The position numbers were made by a program, and so were the translations under genes. Below the pieces are notes generated by a model, which did not search any database, was not told the DNA's origin, and saw only the letters and a program-made list of their open reading frames with translations. 64,000 nucleotides of DNA from Anarhynchus alexandrinus (lineage: Eukaryota > Chordata > Aves > Charadriiformes > Charadriidae), in NCBI GenBank assembly GCA_008711295.1, contig VUYV01000123.1, positions 1,265,733 through 1,329,732 on the forward strand. The letters are read 5' to 3'. Shown piece after piece: positions 1-13,105 of this stretch (its first letter is position 1; each line of letters starts with the position of its first letter).

Positions 1-171
1 TTCCCCAAGGCAGCACCACCTTCGCTGAGGGGCTCAGCCATGCCCTTGGGTGGATCAGTTGGAGCTGTTTGGAACCGGCTGTGTCCAGCACAGGGCATCC
101 CCGGCCTCTCCTCACAGAGGCCGCCCCTGAAGCCCCCAGCTGACAGCACTTGGGTACCCACAGTCAGTACA
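1..171 (+). mobile_element. ERVK-type LTR, 3' end only
   Basis: This G+C-rich block is cut by the window edge. Its text matches the 3' third of two other LTRs here. The phrase around positions 22-40 (CTGAGGGGCTCAGC) and the GTGTCCAGCA phrase near 80-95 recur at 26730-26800, and in reverse complement near 16560-16630. It ends in ...CAGTCAGTACA, with the CA expected at an LTR end. No primer-binding site follows, so it is probably a solo LTR or the 3' LTR of a provirus lying upstream. The ERVK assignment rests on recalled family resemblance and is an inference. Confidence 0.65.
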
Positions 172-2793
172 TCAACAAAGATATGCAGTCTGAGTAAAAG
201 TCAAAGTAATGGCTACCAGTATCATCTGGAGATCAGGTAGAAGGTAATGTATGGACTATTGGACTCAACACTCATAAGTGGGTATGTGAACTGAAATAGG
301 AAAAGGAAAATATGCTGCTGGTCCTTCAGTCTCGTACGTAAGGTTGGATTTGAGAAATGTTAACACTAGTCATATAGACAGACTAAAAGGAATTTTAGAA
401 AAACAAAACTAAACCTAGTAAAAATTAGATACTGGGGCATTTATTAACCACATTAGTTTCACAGTTTTCTAATCCACATTGAGAATATTTGTGTAAATAC
501 ACATGAAAGAAAAATATTATTTGAGCCAGTAATACAGTCTAGGGGAATTTTTTTAAAAATTCTGTACTAGGTTGTACATTAAAGAAATAAAATTCAGAAC
601 TCGGCAACTTTGAAATTCATCTTATGAACATTTATGCCCTCTTCTCAGCATTGTGGTTGTTTTTATGTTTGTTTGAAAAGAAAGAAAGCTTGAGAAAAAA
701 TGTACACACAGATTGCCTGCTAAGCTGTGGAAACATACAGTGGAGGAAAACTGTGCTGATCCTGGACGTAAGGCATACAGATATGACAAAATCACTATTC
801 CCCAAACTCCAAACACATTCCTTAGTCATTTGGCACTACTTCTGTCAGGCTTTTTTGTAACCTATGTGTTTAACATCTTATGTGGGACATAGTGAAGATG
901 GAATTCCTAAGCCAATGGGTTGTTAGGGTAAGCGGGAAGCAAAACAGAAATAACTAATAAAAATTATACAAGAACTGGTTTGTTTTGTGAGTTACATTTT
1001 GGGTTTTTTTACATAAAAAAGACATTGATATCCTGTTGAAAATCTAACAGCTGTAAATTTCACAAGTAACTGGAGAGGGAGAAAAATTATAGAACTTAAA
1101 GGTGTCTGTTCTTTAAAACATTTTTTTGAAAAAAACCCCAAACCTGTGAGATATAAATTTATTTTCATTTTAAAGGGACTTGCCTTATGTTTGAACTCCA
1201 GTTGGGAACACAGCCTCAGGGTGAAAATGAAATGAGTTTGGCATGCCATTATGATGTGTACAAATTGACAAAAACCTGTATTATAGGAATTCAGGACTTA
1301 TCAACCAAATCACATTTCAGTGTTTCTTCTGATTTGTTATCCAAAATCATTATTCCTAAAGTGTTACTTTATTATTTATTTTCCATAATTCTCCTTTATA
1401 CATATTTCTTTTTTTTAGAACCAGCTCAATTCAGTGTCGTTTTGGTACAGCAAAATGTACAGCAATATGAAGGACATGTTAGAGAATGCTCAAGAAACAA
1501 AAAATTAGGTTATATTCAAGCCTGGGGGTACAAATTTTGTTAATGGAATAAGGAATAGCACAACATGGGGTTTGAAATTTATCTCCCAAAAGACACTTGC
1601 CCCTTTACTTTAAGATCATCAGAGATTCCAAGAAAAAAAAAAATGTCACAGGATCTGTCTCCATCTATTTAAATAACTCATTTTCCCTTGTTCTTCCAGG
1701 TCTTTGATGCCTGTCTGCAAAATCAATTTTGCTAAAAAGGCTCTTCACAGGGAGAAAACAGAAAACAATAATGCTGATACAGTTAACTCTATTGTGTAAA
1801 GGAAATTCTCAGATGCATATATTGTCAGCTTCAGAACTTTATCCGTTTTGCTTTATACTGGTTATCGTCAAGATTTTTTTCTTTTGTTTACAGCCTAAAT
1901 CTTAATGGCTATGTGTTTTATACCATTTTGCCCAGGAAAACACTCCAGGCACTATATTGTCTTCACTACACCTGCATGACATTTGACATGGAGTGTTCTA
2001 GCTGATGGTGTCTGTCCTACTGCCCTTACAGCATCTTCAACAGTGTGTCTTTACCAATTGTCATGTGCATGTCTACCACATTTCTTCTATTATTCTACTA
2101 TGCAGATGTAGGTTGGCTAGGGACCAACCTATATGTCCTCAGTAGCCAAACACAAAGTTTGGAGCCCTGCACTTCTTTTCTTCTGACATCTCACTTCTCC
2201 AATTCTGATGTCTTTGTCCTGATTGTAGGCTTTCAGGTTGTTCACCTTCTTGCCCTTGGTTCCAGGGCTACCCCAGCCTAACCATCTGATAGTCAGTATC
2301 TCACATAAATATGACCTCATTTTTACAGAGGAGGCATGATGCTCACAAGCACACTGCTTTCAGAAGGAGGGGATTACATGGCCCCAGTCTGCCTTCTGAG
2401 CAGTAGGATCAGAGTTGGCATCAAGCCAGCCTGAGCATCATTATAAAAAAGTATTTTGTCTGTGCAACAAAGTTTATGAAAAAGGCATAAGGTTGATGCC
2501 TACATAGGTAGGGACAAATCAAGAATAATTAGATGCTTCAAAGGGAAAGATAAAAAGAATAAAGTGAGCAACACACAGACAGGAACAAAACAAAAGTCTC
2601 AAAGGAAGATGTGTAAACAAAGTTTAATTATCTGATGTTTCCTACAGGCTAAGACCAAGTACCTGTGGTGTTATATGAACTTAGTTTCACATCTGTGGAT
2701 ATCCAAGTTCACAAGAAAATGTCAGACCTACACTGCAGGGATAGTTATGCCTCATTACTACTTTCTTAAACAACGTCTTAGGAAAGGGTCTTA
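172..2793. other. A+T-rich non-coding DNA, nothing recognised
   Basis: No repeat family or coding signal could be recognised. Open frames are short, overlap on both strands and show no family resemblance. A somewhat G+C-richer stretch at 2130-2280 has overlapping frames on both strands and no recognisable domain. Confidence 0.5.
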
Positions 2794-2798
2794 GGATC
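2794..2798. repeat. Target-site duplication GGATC (one flank)
   Basis: The pentamer GGATC directly precedes the LTR. The same five bases directly follow it at 3352-3356. Confidence 0.65.
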
Positions 2799-3351
2799 TG
2801 TTTTGCACCAGGAGGTGCTGGTTCATTATGATCCCAGTAGAAAGGCACTTAGAATTCATAAGGTATCACTTAAAATGCTGTTTATTAGAGGTAACACTCT
2901 GCAGCAGTACAAATACTCTTATATACGTTTAGATGCTGGAAGCCCTGAGTGGCGCAGCGTCAAACAGGACTTCTTGTGCAGCACACTGTGCCGACCCTGC
3001 CCATGGCAGACATTCTCCCCTTTCAATCATTCAAGCTATGATAGGATTTTCTTACAAGGGAACAACTTTTTTATCATCTCTACAGTCAAAACAGAAAGGA
3101 TGTTCCCATGAGAACCTCTTGCCGCACTGTTAGATAAAGGCAAGGCAATGCAGGTGGCATAATTGCTGGTACCAAGTGGGAGCTGCCTGCAGGTTCCTCT
3201 GTTACAATGATCTGGCTGAGGTTATCCATGCAGTACAGAACAGCACAGACTTGAAGACTACGTTGTAAATGCAGCACAGCACAGGCCTGGGCTTGCTCAG
3301 GTTAACTGTATTGTATTGCTAACTCCTTGACATACAGCGGTCTTCCAGTCA
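2799..3351 (-). mobile_element. Solo LTR with 5-bp target-site duplication
   Basis: Read on the minus strand the 553-bp segment starts TGACTGGAAG and ends GCAAAACA, obeying the TG...CA rule. It is bracketed by identical GGATC pentamers at 2794-2798 and 3352-3356, the size of duplication typical of ERVL and some ERV1 elements. On the minus strand a TATA-like TATATAAG lies at 2918-2926. An AATAAA poly(A) signal follows about 35 bp downstream at 2886-2881, giving a short R region. No PBS or polypurine tract adjoins, so it is read as a solo LTR. The family was not recognised. The duplication, termini and TATA/poly(A) order are visible; retroviral origin is inferred from them. Confidence 0.7.
2881..2927 (-). 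promoter_or_regulatory. LTR TATA box and poly(A) signal
   Basis: On the minus strand, TATATAAG (about 2926-2918) is followed by AATAAA at 2886-2881. This order and close spacing fit the U3/R boundary and the short R of a compact retroviral LTR. Whether either signal works is unknown. Confidence 0.45.
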
Positions 3352-3356
3352 GGATC
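3352..3356. repeat. Target-site duplication GGATC (other flank)
   Basis: Exact copy of the pentamer at 2794-2798, just outside the LTR boundary. One more base (A) matches if the LTR is taken one base shorter. Confidence 0.65.
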
Positions 3357-4286
3357 ACTACAAGATCAAAGAAAATCAAAGTTCTGAGAACGCCTTGAAG
3401 GTATGTCTCCATTTGTTGATGTTCTTAATGAAAGTAAATGAATGGTGAGTGTAGAAGAGAGAGAGGAATTTCTGTTGGTTCATCCTTGTCTTTAACCAAC
3501 AGTTTGATTTCTAAGCAGCCAGAACATGCTTGCTGCATATTTCAGGCTGGCAAATTTACCAGCTGCATCTGCTGCTAGACACTATTTGATCTGAAATCTG
3601 TAAATTACAATCAGATTGTTCAAACACTTATTTCAGCCAGAAAGCCAACTGATATCTGATTTGTCAACCCCACTCAGTTAAACATTGTGTCAAAATAAAC
3701 CACAAGATGATTTGCTCCTACAAAATGTATTTTGATTTCTTTTTAGTGAGAATATAACCTCTTCTATTGGCCACTTCATTATAGTCTTGCAATTGAGAAT
3801 TTAGCTGTTATTGGAAGAACTAGAACATGTAATTTGCAAATCAATCATTGAATTACACTCAATTTGAAATAGACTTGATTTAAAATGCATTGCTTGTATA
3901 CAGAAACTGGTGGATTAAAAATGGAAGATTCTTAGTTAATGAATAGTGGTTCACGTTAATACTGTATAGAAAGGTACAATATTTCTGTCAGTTCTTCCCA
4001 CTTTATCTAGTTTATCTATTAATGAGTTTATAGATGTAACCTTAGATACAGTAATCATAACTCAGAGGTTTTCTTGAGGAGATAACCTATGACTATCATC
4101 AAATATTTAGCTTCTTTTTGTTTTATATAGGATAGTTGTCATTGTCTTCTTGGACAGAGCTTTCACTTGGTTGTATTAAAATACATTTCATTGAATAACT
4201 TTCTAATGAAGCAACCCAAATCACTCCTTAGCAGTAACTTGTCCTCCTCTTTATTTGTTACTTTACTGATCTTTCTGCTTTCTTGT
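3357..4286. other. A+T-rich non-coding DNA, nothing recognised
   Basis: Between the solo LTR and a CR1 tail. No coding frame, repeat family or structured element was recognised. Confidence 0.5.
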
Positions 4287-4684
4287 GAGGACAGGCTGAG
4301 AAAGCTGGGACTGTTCAGCCTGGAGAAGAGAATGTTCAGGGGGATCTCATCAACGTGTCTAACTACCTGAGGGGAGTGTGCAAAGAAGACGGAGCCAGTC
4401 TCTTTTCAGTTGTTCCCAGCAACAGGACAAGAGGCAATAAGCGCAACCTGAAACACAGCAGGATCCTTCTGAACATCAGGAAACACTTTTGTACTGTGAC
4501 AGGGACTGAGCACTGGCACAGGTTTCCCGGGGAGATTGATCCTTGGAGATATTCAAAAGCCATCTGGACACGGTTCTGGGCAATTGGCTCTAAGGTGGCC
4601 CTACTTGAGCAAGGGTTGTGGAACAGATGACCCTCCAGAAGTCCCTTCCAACCTCAACTATTCTATGATTCTGTGATTCTGTGA
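4287..4684 (+). mobile_element. CR1 LINE, 3' end of ORF2 plus tail
   Basis: A 5'-truncated CR1. It begins at the GACAGGCTGAG... segment that encodes the C-terminal part of ORF2 ([14 protein letters not shown] in one frame). It then shifts frame near 4355 and continues through NRTRGNKRNLKHSR to the 3' untranslated segment. It ends with three tail octamers of the ATTCTATG/ATTCTGTG type at 4660-4684. The frame break shows that it cannot encode a working product. Its wording is closer to the copy at 43644-44680 than to the copy at 32640-34010, suggesting a different subfamily. Confidence 0.93.
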
Positions 4685-7600
4685 CTAATAATAATTAGAC
4701 TCTTAGTATTTTAATTGCACTTCTATTATGCAATTTGATTTTATCTTGTAAATTATATGTATATTTTTGCTTATCCTTTATATGAGGTGTGCTTCCTCCA
4801 TGCCCATAAATAATGTTTTGAGCATTGGAAAGAGAGTTTGTTATTTGATATTGGGTTCCTTGATGGCACTAGATCAGAACTTTTTTTCTGTTTTTCCCTG
4901 TTACCCACACCAGTCATTCATCAGAAGTTCCTACATCCTGTGCAGCAGTCATATCTTCTGTCCAGTCAGGAGTTTTATCATGTCTACATGTCTACATGTC
5001 TACAACAAGCAGTTGATCCTCAATTTATATTCTTTTCTATTTTTTGTGGTTTTCAGATTGTTCTCCATCTAGTGGATGTTAGGACTAAATTAGGCTGCTT
5101 AAATAAGACATTCTTTGTTACCAATTATCATTGATTCTTCATTTGCCAAAATAATTGACAAAAAATATTTGACAAAGTATGTCGGGATATTTTTATGCAT
5201 TCTAAATAATTCTTGCCTTCTACTGATTTTGTAAGGTATGTATGTCATTTATTTTGAACTTTAAAAATTTTGGGGAATTTACATGTACAAACATTACTGC
5301 AAAGCTCCTAGTCCAGCTACTTTAGATGTCCTACAAAAATTATCTGTGGTTGGTCTTTTGAAAGTGTTTAATGTTGGTACATTATCCCACACTCTCCTTT
5401 GTAGAAAATGATAATTTACAATTCAATCCATAGGATACAGGATGAATGTATCATTTTAAATATAAGAAGGACATACCTTTATCTTTTTGACATGCTGTGT
5501 TTATTTTTGCTCATGTTTTCATCATTGTTTCTATATATTCGTCACAAATCTTTCCTGTTCTTCAAAAATTCAGTACTATGTCATTGAACAACTGTCCCTG
5601 TTTTTGATTTAAATTTGTTTTCAGTCAGTTATACTCCAAAAAAGTTACACTCCAAAAAATTTTACTGTTCATTATTCTTATTTCTAGAATACAAAAAAAA
5701 ATCCTGAAATGTTAATGTCTTGTGGAATGGAAGATTTATTAGAACCAATTGGTTATAATTTTCAGAATAATTTCTCACTTTTGATATTCTTTCAAATTTA
5801 TGTTTTCATTCCAAAATAATAAGAAACACAATATCTTAGTAAAACCTTTGAAAAAAGCTAAAAACCAGAATTCCATGACAGCTTCAGGAAGCCTCTGTTG
5901 AGGTCTGGAGTAGAGCTGCTGTCTACGTCATAATCTACAGGTTGCAACAAATGGATATGATATATATTGTTGTGCAAATACTAGATTACTGTGACTGAAA
6001 GTGTGTGTATAATTGTATTTTTTATTTAATATCAAAGCAAGGACATAAATGCATCTGTAGACATATGGAAATAATGCAACAGAAGTTGAGGAAGTGAGAA
6101 AACCTACCAGTGCAATCATTTCAATGTAAGTCTGATTCAAGTCCTTTTCAAAATTTTATCTTAATTTAGGACCTTTTAACATTTGCTATAGCTTAAGATT
6201 TACTCTTGACATACTGGGGCATGGAAGTCATAAAAGAACCTGATCTGGGATCTTAATTAAACACCTCTGTAGGATGACAGAAGATGCCATACCTGCCCTA
6301 CTGTAACAAACAGAATAATAAACAGTCTTGACTAGAAAGCTTGCTGACATCTGCAATATATGTATATATTAAATCCTTCCTATATTGAATTTTTGTTTCT
6401 TATCATCCACTTAAGTTTTATCAATAGCCTTTTGATTATGAGTCTCAAGATGTATGCCATAGAGGTTAAAACAAGAAGATCAAGGAATTAAACTTTCTTA
6501 ACGGTTGCTTCAAACTTTCCCTTCAAAGTAGTTTTGAAATCAATATACTTCAGAAATAAAATAAAAAACAAACAAACAAACAAAGAAACCCAAACACATT
6601 GCTTCAATAATAGTAATAATAAATTCACATAATGATGTAGAAAAAATTTGCCAGTTTTCAAATTTCACATTACTAAGCTTTATGTTAAATTTAATAGCTA
6701 CATTTTTGAAACCTTGTCAAGTACTTGCAATTTAAAAAAAGAATCTACCATACAAAGTCAGCATTTCATAGCAGTGGTGACTGCTACTGACCTCTATTCT
6801 GCAGGAAAATATTTTCCAAAAGGAAAATTTCCAAGGGTCTTGTAGTCAAAGAAGATTAAAGGAACCCTTTATAGTATATTAGGGGAAAAAAATCCTAGTA
6901 GACCTAGGGCAACAATGAATATATTAAAGCATTAAGTATTCAACAACCTTTTCCTTATTGACAAGGAAAAAATTGTCATGTCTTCAGGATGTTATTGTTA
7001 TACACTGAAGTATGTCCTGCAGGGTATGAAATCCCTTATAGAAGATATTAAATTTAATTTTTTACATATATGAATGATAAATGAAAAATGTAGAGAACAA
7101 GATATCATATAGTTTATCTTTTTTTAAGTAACTAGGAGTTGTAAAAAATGTTGAACTATGTATTTTCAGAATGTCATCCAGGAGGTTTTCTCTTTTATCT
7201 TTCTTTTTTTCCTGCAAAGACAGAAACCAAACCAAACAAAACAAGAACGTAATCCAATAACTTCTTTATTTTATTTACCAGTCTGTTCTGTATATTTTTT
7301 CCATGAAAGAAAGAGTGTAATGCAATTTTCTAAATTTGTGCAAGGCCATCACTCTCAGCCTTCACACTGCCTTTGTTGCTACACTTATAAATAACTCAAA
7401 GATCTCTGGGACCTTCCATCTCAGTCTTTTAATGAGATGAAGTCTTAGTAACTAAATGAACTGTATTCTCTCTAGCTGTTTGTTGTGGTCCTGTGGAAAG
7501 TAAAATATCTTTTTCAGTTTAAACACAGAGACATTTTAATTGTATCTATCAGTCAAAGTGACTTTTCCTTTATTCTTTTTTGAAAGCATGATGTTATTTA

Positions 7601-9589
7601 TTTTTATATTAATGATAGTTTTGGAAGGGATGTTGTATGCATTTCCTTCCACCTTAAGATTGCCCAGGATTCCATTTTCACACTCTCTGAAAGACTACTG
7701 TATTAGCAGAGGACGTTTAAATCTTATAGAATTCCTATTGGAATTCCATAATGATGGAAATGGCATTGTTCAGTCCCTGAAGACTGTGATTACCTAAAAA
7801 TTTCACTATATTTTTTTAACTCTCTTATGAGTGTAGGTCATGACTGAACACATTTTATAGATGAATGAGTTAGCATGCAAATAGATTAAGAGTTCATTTA
7901 GTGCTATACAAAGAGTACAAGCAAACCTGAGACTAGACTTCTTCTATAACCCAGTTCAGCACCTGAAACAAACGGAGAACAAATCATGAATTATGGACAG
8001 AGATGAAACCACCAAAACAGGTACATTTCTTTCCTTTTTCCTGAAGGCTCCATGGATGTGAGTGTGCATGTTTAATCATGATGAAATTGTGTATGTTTTG
8101 CTTTATATGATGGCTAGTGCCTTGGCACATGACAAATGCATGTCCTAGCATATGATGTGAAAGCATCATATTCACAGTTTGAATGGCCCCAGAATAGGTT
8201 TCATTGGAAGTCTAATTTATGAGCATACTCCTTTTGGGTACTGGAATTATACTATAGGCACAAACGTTACAATGTATCGACTATTACAGCTTTTACAGCT
8301 ATAAATCTATCCTTTTATTTCAGATTAATTTCTTACATTTTTTTTGTCTTTATCCCTTTACATATATAATTACACTTATAAAAATATTAGATTATAGTAT
8401 GAAACACCAGTATACAATATATCTTACATGATTAAGAGAAACATTTTCTGCAATAATATGCAGTATTGCCTAGAAAAATCAATATCATCACAGTAAATGA
8501 AAAGCTAAAATAACCCTATGAAAATGCATCAGTATCCTACAAGAAGAGTGTTTACATTTCATGTCAAACATTTTGGCCCTTATGCCCTCTTAATGGATGT
8601 TCTAAGCTCAAAAATGAAGAGCGTAGATAATTAGTTTTAAAAAAAAAATTACACACAACAAAACACTTGAACTTGAATAGAAAGTCTAAAATAGTCTTCA
8701 GGTCAGAAGATACATCTTTTATGTCACAAGTAGATACTATAATCTTACAAAGTTTATGCACACAGCTTCAAATAACATATTTTCTGTATGGCAGCTGAGG
8801 TTACCAAAGTTCTGCAGACTCAAAAGTTTACAGCAACATGAAGAACTGTTAGAGAATCTGAACTATTGTATAAAAACTGACTCTCTCTCATTTTGTATTA
8901 ATTGGTTGTAATGTACTGATTATGTCATTAGTCTGTTTCTCATTATAACTTTCCAAGAAATGTTCTATTATCATTTACATGAGTATAAACAACACAGCTG
9001 CAAAGAAACATTGAGTCAAGTTAAGTATCTTTCTGTTATCAATGGCAGGTTGCTGTGCCAAACTATATTTAAAGACCTTCATTCATGACCATTAATCTTT
9101 GATCTTAAATAAATATATTTGACTTCAGTGGACCTTATTTAAGGACTGACATATTTAATCTGTAAGTTTGGGTTTTTTTCCAAATGCAGATGGCACATTA
9201 TACTATTTGACATCTATTATTCTCACCTAATTTACATTATTTCTAAAGAAACCAGTTCTCAATTTTATTCCATTTTCCAAACGCTCTGGTCAAACTTGTG
9301 TATCTTATTTCGATCCTTAAATTTCGTTTTTCTGGCAAAATGAATTGTGTGAACTGCTAAAATGTGCTCATCAATGGAGTTTGAAGAAATACAGAAGGCA
9401 AGTTAATTCAGTCTTCTTGAAAGGAAACTTGTATTTTGTTCCTTAGTAGATGTTCTACACTGGAGAGTGTGCAGGGTTCTTTCCAGATCTCAGTAAGAAA
9501 GGCAAAGAGGCAAAAGTTGTAATATAACTGCAGTAATAATAATGCAATAGAAATAAGAAGACAAATACATATCACAAGTAAATCTTACA
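4685..9589. other. A+T-rich non-coding DNA, nothing recognised
   Basis: Nearly 5 kb with only short scattered open frames. It holds a simple (AAAC)n run near 6565-6590 and many A/T homopolymer tracts. No domain, RNA gene or repeat family was recognised. Confidence 0.5.
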
Positions 9590-9599
9590 ACCCTTCAGA

Positions 9600-9921
9600 T
9601 GCTGGGAACTCCTCTTTCATGCAACGTTGGATGGACCCCTGGTGGACATCCACTGCATATTGTTCAGATCCCATTCGTGGAGAGGTTCACTCCCTCTGCT
9701 CCTTGCAGTACTGTGGTTCTTTATATCTACTGTACCAAACAAGACTATCCATCTTTTTTTAAAAGAGAGGAGCGCCATCTCCTTCTTAATGCCCACAAGA
9801 GCAGATCTAGCTACAGGTATCTAGGAAATGTAGCCAGGAATGGTACATATCCAGAGCCTTCCAGCAAGTTCCCCTTTATTGTTATGTACCTAGGGTTACA
9901 TAGTGGTCACTCATGCTAACA
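9600..9921 (-). mobile_element. Possible LTR fragment
   Basis: On the minus strand the segment starts TGTTAGCATGAG, the same first six bases as the LTR at 13631-14552. It has a TATA-like GATATAAAG at about 9727-9719, then G+C-richer sequence. It reaches a GTAAGATTTAC phrase near 9590 that resembles GTAAGATTTGAAC in the other LTR. No poly(A) signal, clear 3' end or target-site duplication was found, so it would be a truncated LTR. The evidence is suggestive only. Confidence 0.3.
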
Positions 9922-9962
9922 TATGGGTACCTCAGGCCTTAGCACAAGGTCCAAAATGGCAG

Positions 9963-10232
9963 TCAGGTCTTGCTGAAGATCACTAACTCCTCAAATACAG
10001 CATCTTCCACAAGATTAGCAATACGGTAGAGATACTCCAAGAAGGCATAGTACTCCCTTTCTTTTTCTATTAAGATTGGCCATAGCAGTGTTCTCTCCCA
10101 TATCGTGCAGTGTGGATTTGCAGAGCTCTCTCCCAGTTCTGGCAGATTTTTTCTTCCATACCTTTTGTTCCCATCACCTTCTCTTTTATATTCTGGAAGA
10201 ACACGTGTATTGTTAGTATCTTTATTTCCCAT
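9963..10232 (-). pseudogene. Unrecognised 89-codon frame, possible retroviral remnant
   Basis: The frame begins MGN, the kind of start seen in myristoylated Gag proteins. It ends in an acidic helix-like stretch (RIANLVEDAVFEELV). It lies directly upstream, on the minus strand, of the possible LTR fragment at 9600-9921. It is too short to be a full gene, and no zinc knuckle, protease or RT motif is near. It could equally be a chance frame. No function is assigned. Confidence 0.2.
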
Positions 10233-12975
10233 GTTTGTTTTGTGTGATCATTTTACTTTCCTGTGATATTCTAGATTCAAATTTACAGGAATGTTTGTAC
10301 TGCTAAAAAACATTTGTCATGGAGAGATCTCAGGCATTAGAAGTCTCACTTTTCCTGTCTCTCATTTGTAGTTTTCTGCCTCATTCTGCATGGACTGGTC
10401 CAAATAGGTCTCCCCATATCTTGTGCGCATAGTCCAGGGGATATCTTACTTCATGAACTACTACCAAAATGTGGAATGAATGAAACTGAGTTAAGTTTGA
10501 ATCAATTATACCCAAAAAGCCTTTGAAACCTGAAAACTACCTGTATGCTGTCACGCTTCAGGATCTGGAATGTATGCTCTTAGCATTATGATAAAAAGGT
10601 GCCACTTTGGTGCTTTATCATGTTTTCAGATGGTTTTACTTAATCAAATACATATTGAAAAGTAGTATTTTTGTCTTAGTAACAATAAGTAAATATGTAA
10701 TCCTAGACACGAGACAAGGTCAAGTACGATGTTACGTGCTAGTATGTGGCTAGCAGTGTAGGCACAAGAAAGTCCATGACCTCACGCTCTTGAGTTTGGC
10801 GATGCCCTCCCTGTAGTAAATGCATTCAGAATTTGAATGTGGATGTATCTCATAAGCCTTAGAAGAATTGTATTCTACTCAAATGTGGGACAAGCAGTAA
10901 TTAAATTAATGAAGTAACTATCTTCCTTGTTTACAAATACCCCTTTGCAAAGAGCATGAGGGACATTGTTACTGCTCTTTTTCCATGTCCAAGGCATTGT
11001 CTTTGGTATCTCAGCACAATAAAAATTGTAATCCAAGTTGCTCATTTGTGCCACAGCATAAGATTCTTTTTTTTCTTTTTTTTTTTTCCTCCCAGTCATT
11101 TCTTTTCATGTTTATTTACATGGGAAATAATTTGAAAGAGATTACCTTAGTTTCATTGTGTTTACCATACTTTCTGCTTCTAATCAGCTAGGATCATTTG
11201 TTTATTCTTTGTTTTGTAAAGTTTTTCTGTTGCACAGTGGATGTTGAGAAAAGTTCACATGCACAAAGATTTAAAAACAGAATCTGTAGCTGATGACATG
11301 CAACCACTCTACTGGTGAAAGTTACTTTTTTTTTGAAAAAAAAAAAAATTATAAAAGAGGAGAGAGATAGTGGAAAGAGAAAAAGAAAACGCTCCCCCTT
11401 GGCCAACCCAATATTTGCCCCCAGATGAGTATCCCCTACTGGACATCCTCTCCAGTGCAGCAGCTGTTCCCGCATAACACATTTCACATAGTAACTACGT
11501 AGTTTTCACCAGAACCTGCTCACACTTGTTATAATTGTTGCTGCTTAATATGTTGCTATTGGGTCCTCTAATACTAACAATAGCTACAACCAAAGGGTAG
11601 GAAAAAGAGAGAGGAAAGTGTTGATTCTCATGCTGGTGGCAGTCACTTCCCACAAGAACCTGCCACAACGAGCAATATTGGGACTTGTGGGTGCAAGGTC
11701 GTGAAAAAAAAAAAGCTGCATAAGGGGCACCAACATGTGAACATCAAAAGAAAAATACTGCCACATACTGGAAAGACAGCCATAGCAGGTTTCTGAGTTG
11801 TGAGGGGAAAACAGCCTCCAGAGTTGCATATGAAAGGTCCTTGACAATATAAAGCTAAGGCACCTAAAGTATAGTGCATCATTTCTGTCTTATTATCCAT
11901 TAAGTCAATGAGTGCTTTAAACTCACCTTTTAGATAATAAATTATTATCTTAAGGAGAAGCTAACACATTATTGAGATCAATAGAATTTCTAGATGTTTA
12001 AGCAAATTCTGTATCTCATATAACTATAGCCTATTTTAACATATTTTATTTGGAGAATGATAAGAGTGTATTACAGTAAGCAATGCAAAAGTAGAGAAAA
12101 TATGATACAAATATTAGAGGAATGAGCAATTATGAAAAAGACAGATATTCAGAGTAATCTGGAATGATTGGAAAGCTTTCCACTACAGACTGCAATCTAT
12201 CAAAATAAGGTTGTACATCAAGAATGGAGGAATGGAGATCTTAGTGGTTAAGACATTGTAATAGCTATTAGTTAATCAGAGTTATGATAAAAAATTTTTG
12301 AGGGCAGAGTCAATGTGATTTTTGAATATACAAAAAGAGAAACTCACAAACATATCAGACATCATTGGGATGTTCTTTAACTTATGTATTTATCTGTAGT
12401 GTAATCATCTCCAAAGTAGTAAATCCAATTCTATATTTCACAAGGAAATAAGGATGGGAAATGTATTCAACTAAAAGTTCAAAAATATTACAGGCTTGTG
12501 AGACAGATGCTAGGAGTTCAATCTTTTTAATCAAGACAATAGTTCTATGAGATGATTTAATTTTAGACAATAAGAAATTTGCCTGAGGAGCAAAATATTT
12601 GGAGGGAATGTGTGGAGGGAACACTGGGGATGAATTTTCCTTGCCTGATTTGATTGACCCATGCAAGTGAGTTCTAAAATATTTTGGTGTTGTTTTGTTT
12701 TTTTAATTTTTATTTTTTATTTTTAATTTACATAAATAAGCAAAGTTTTGTCTAAGAAACAAAGGGAGTAATATTGTTTCACTATTTGGCTTTTATGATA
12801 TCTTCAGACTCCAAGATTTTACATAGTCGTTATATGCATCCAGAGTACTCAAACTTAAGAGGAGCTTGGAATACTGTTTGAAGAAAGTTCATTTAAAAAT
12901 AACAAGGGGAGCTGGGGCTGTACATGAGGGGGAAAAAAAAATCACCATGAGGTAATTAAGTCCAGGGAATTTTTC
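10233..12975. other. A+T-rich non-coding DNA, nothing recognised
   Basis: Contains poly-T runs near 11067-11088 and A/T runs near 11325-11350. Open frames are short and overlap on both strands. Nothing was identified. Confidence 0.5.
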
Positions 12976-13105
12976 CCAAGATTCGACTGGACAAAAGCCC
13001 TGAGAAAGGTGGTCTGAATTCAGTATCTATGCTGTGAGTAGGACTTTGGAGTGAGTGACTTCCCAAGGTCCCTTAAAGCTTGAATGAATCTTCGATTCTC
13101 TAATG
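12976..13105 (+). mobile_element. Eroded CR1 3' tail
   Basis: An old CR1 3' untranslated segment. It contains GATTCGACTGGACAAA, then CCTGAGAAAGGTGGTCTGAA, then the late phrase AAGGTCCCTTAAAGC. It ends in a degraded tail around TCGATTCTCTAATGG. It is clearly more diverged than the other CR1 tails here, so it should be one of the oldest insertions. Confidence 0.6.

Noticed and set aside
1187..1543. 118-codon plus-strand frame
   Set aside because: A+T-rich, no recognised domain, contains a long hydrophobic poly-T-derived stretch; no splice or promoter support.
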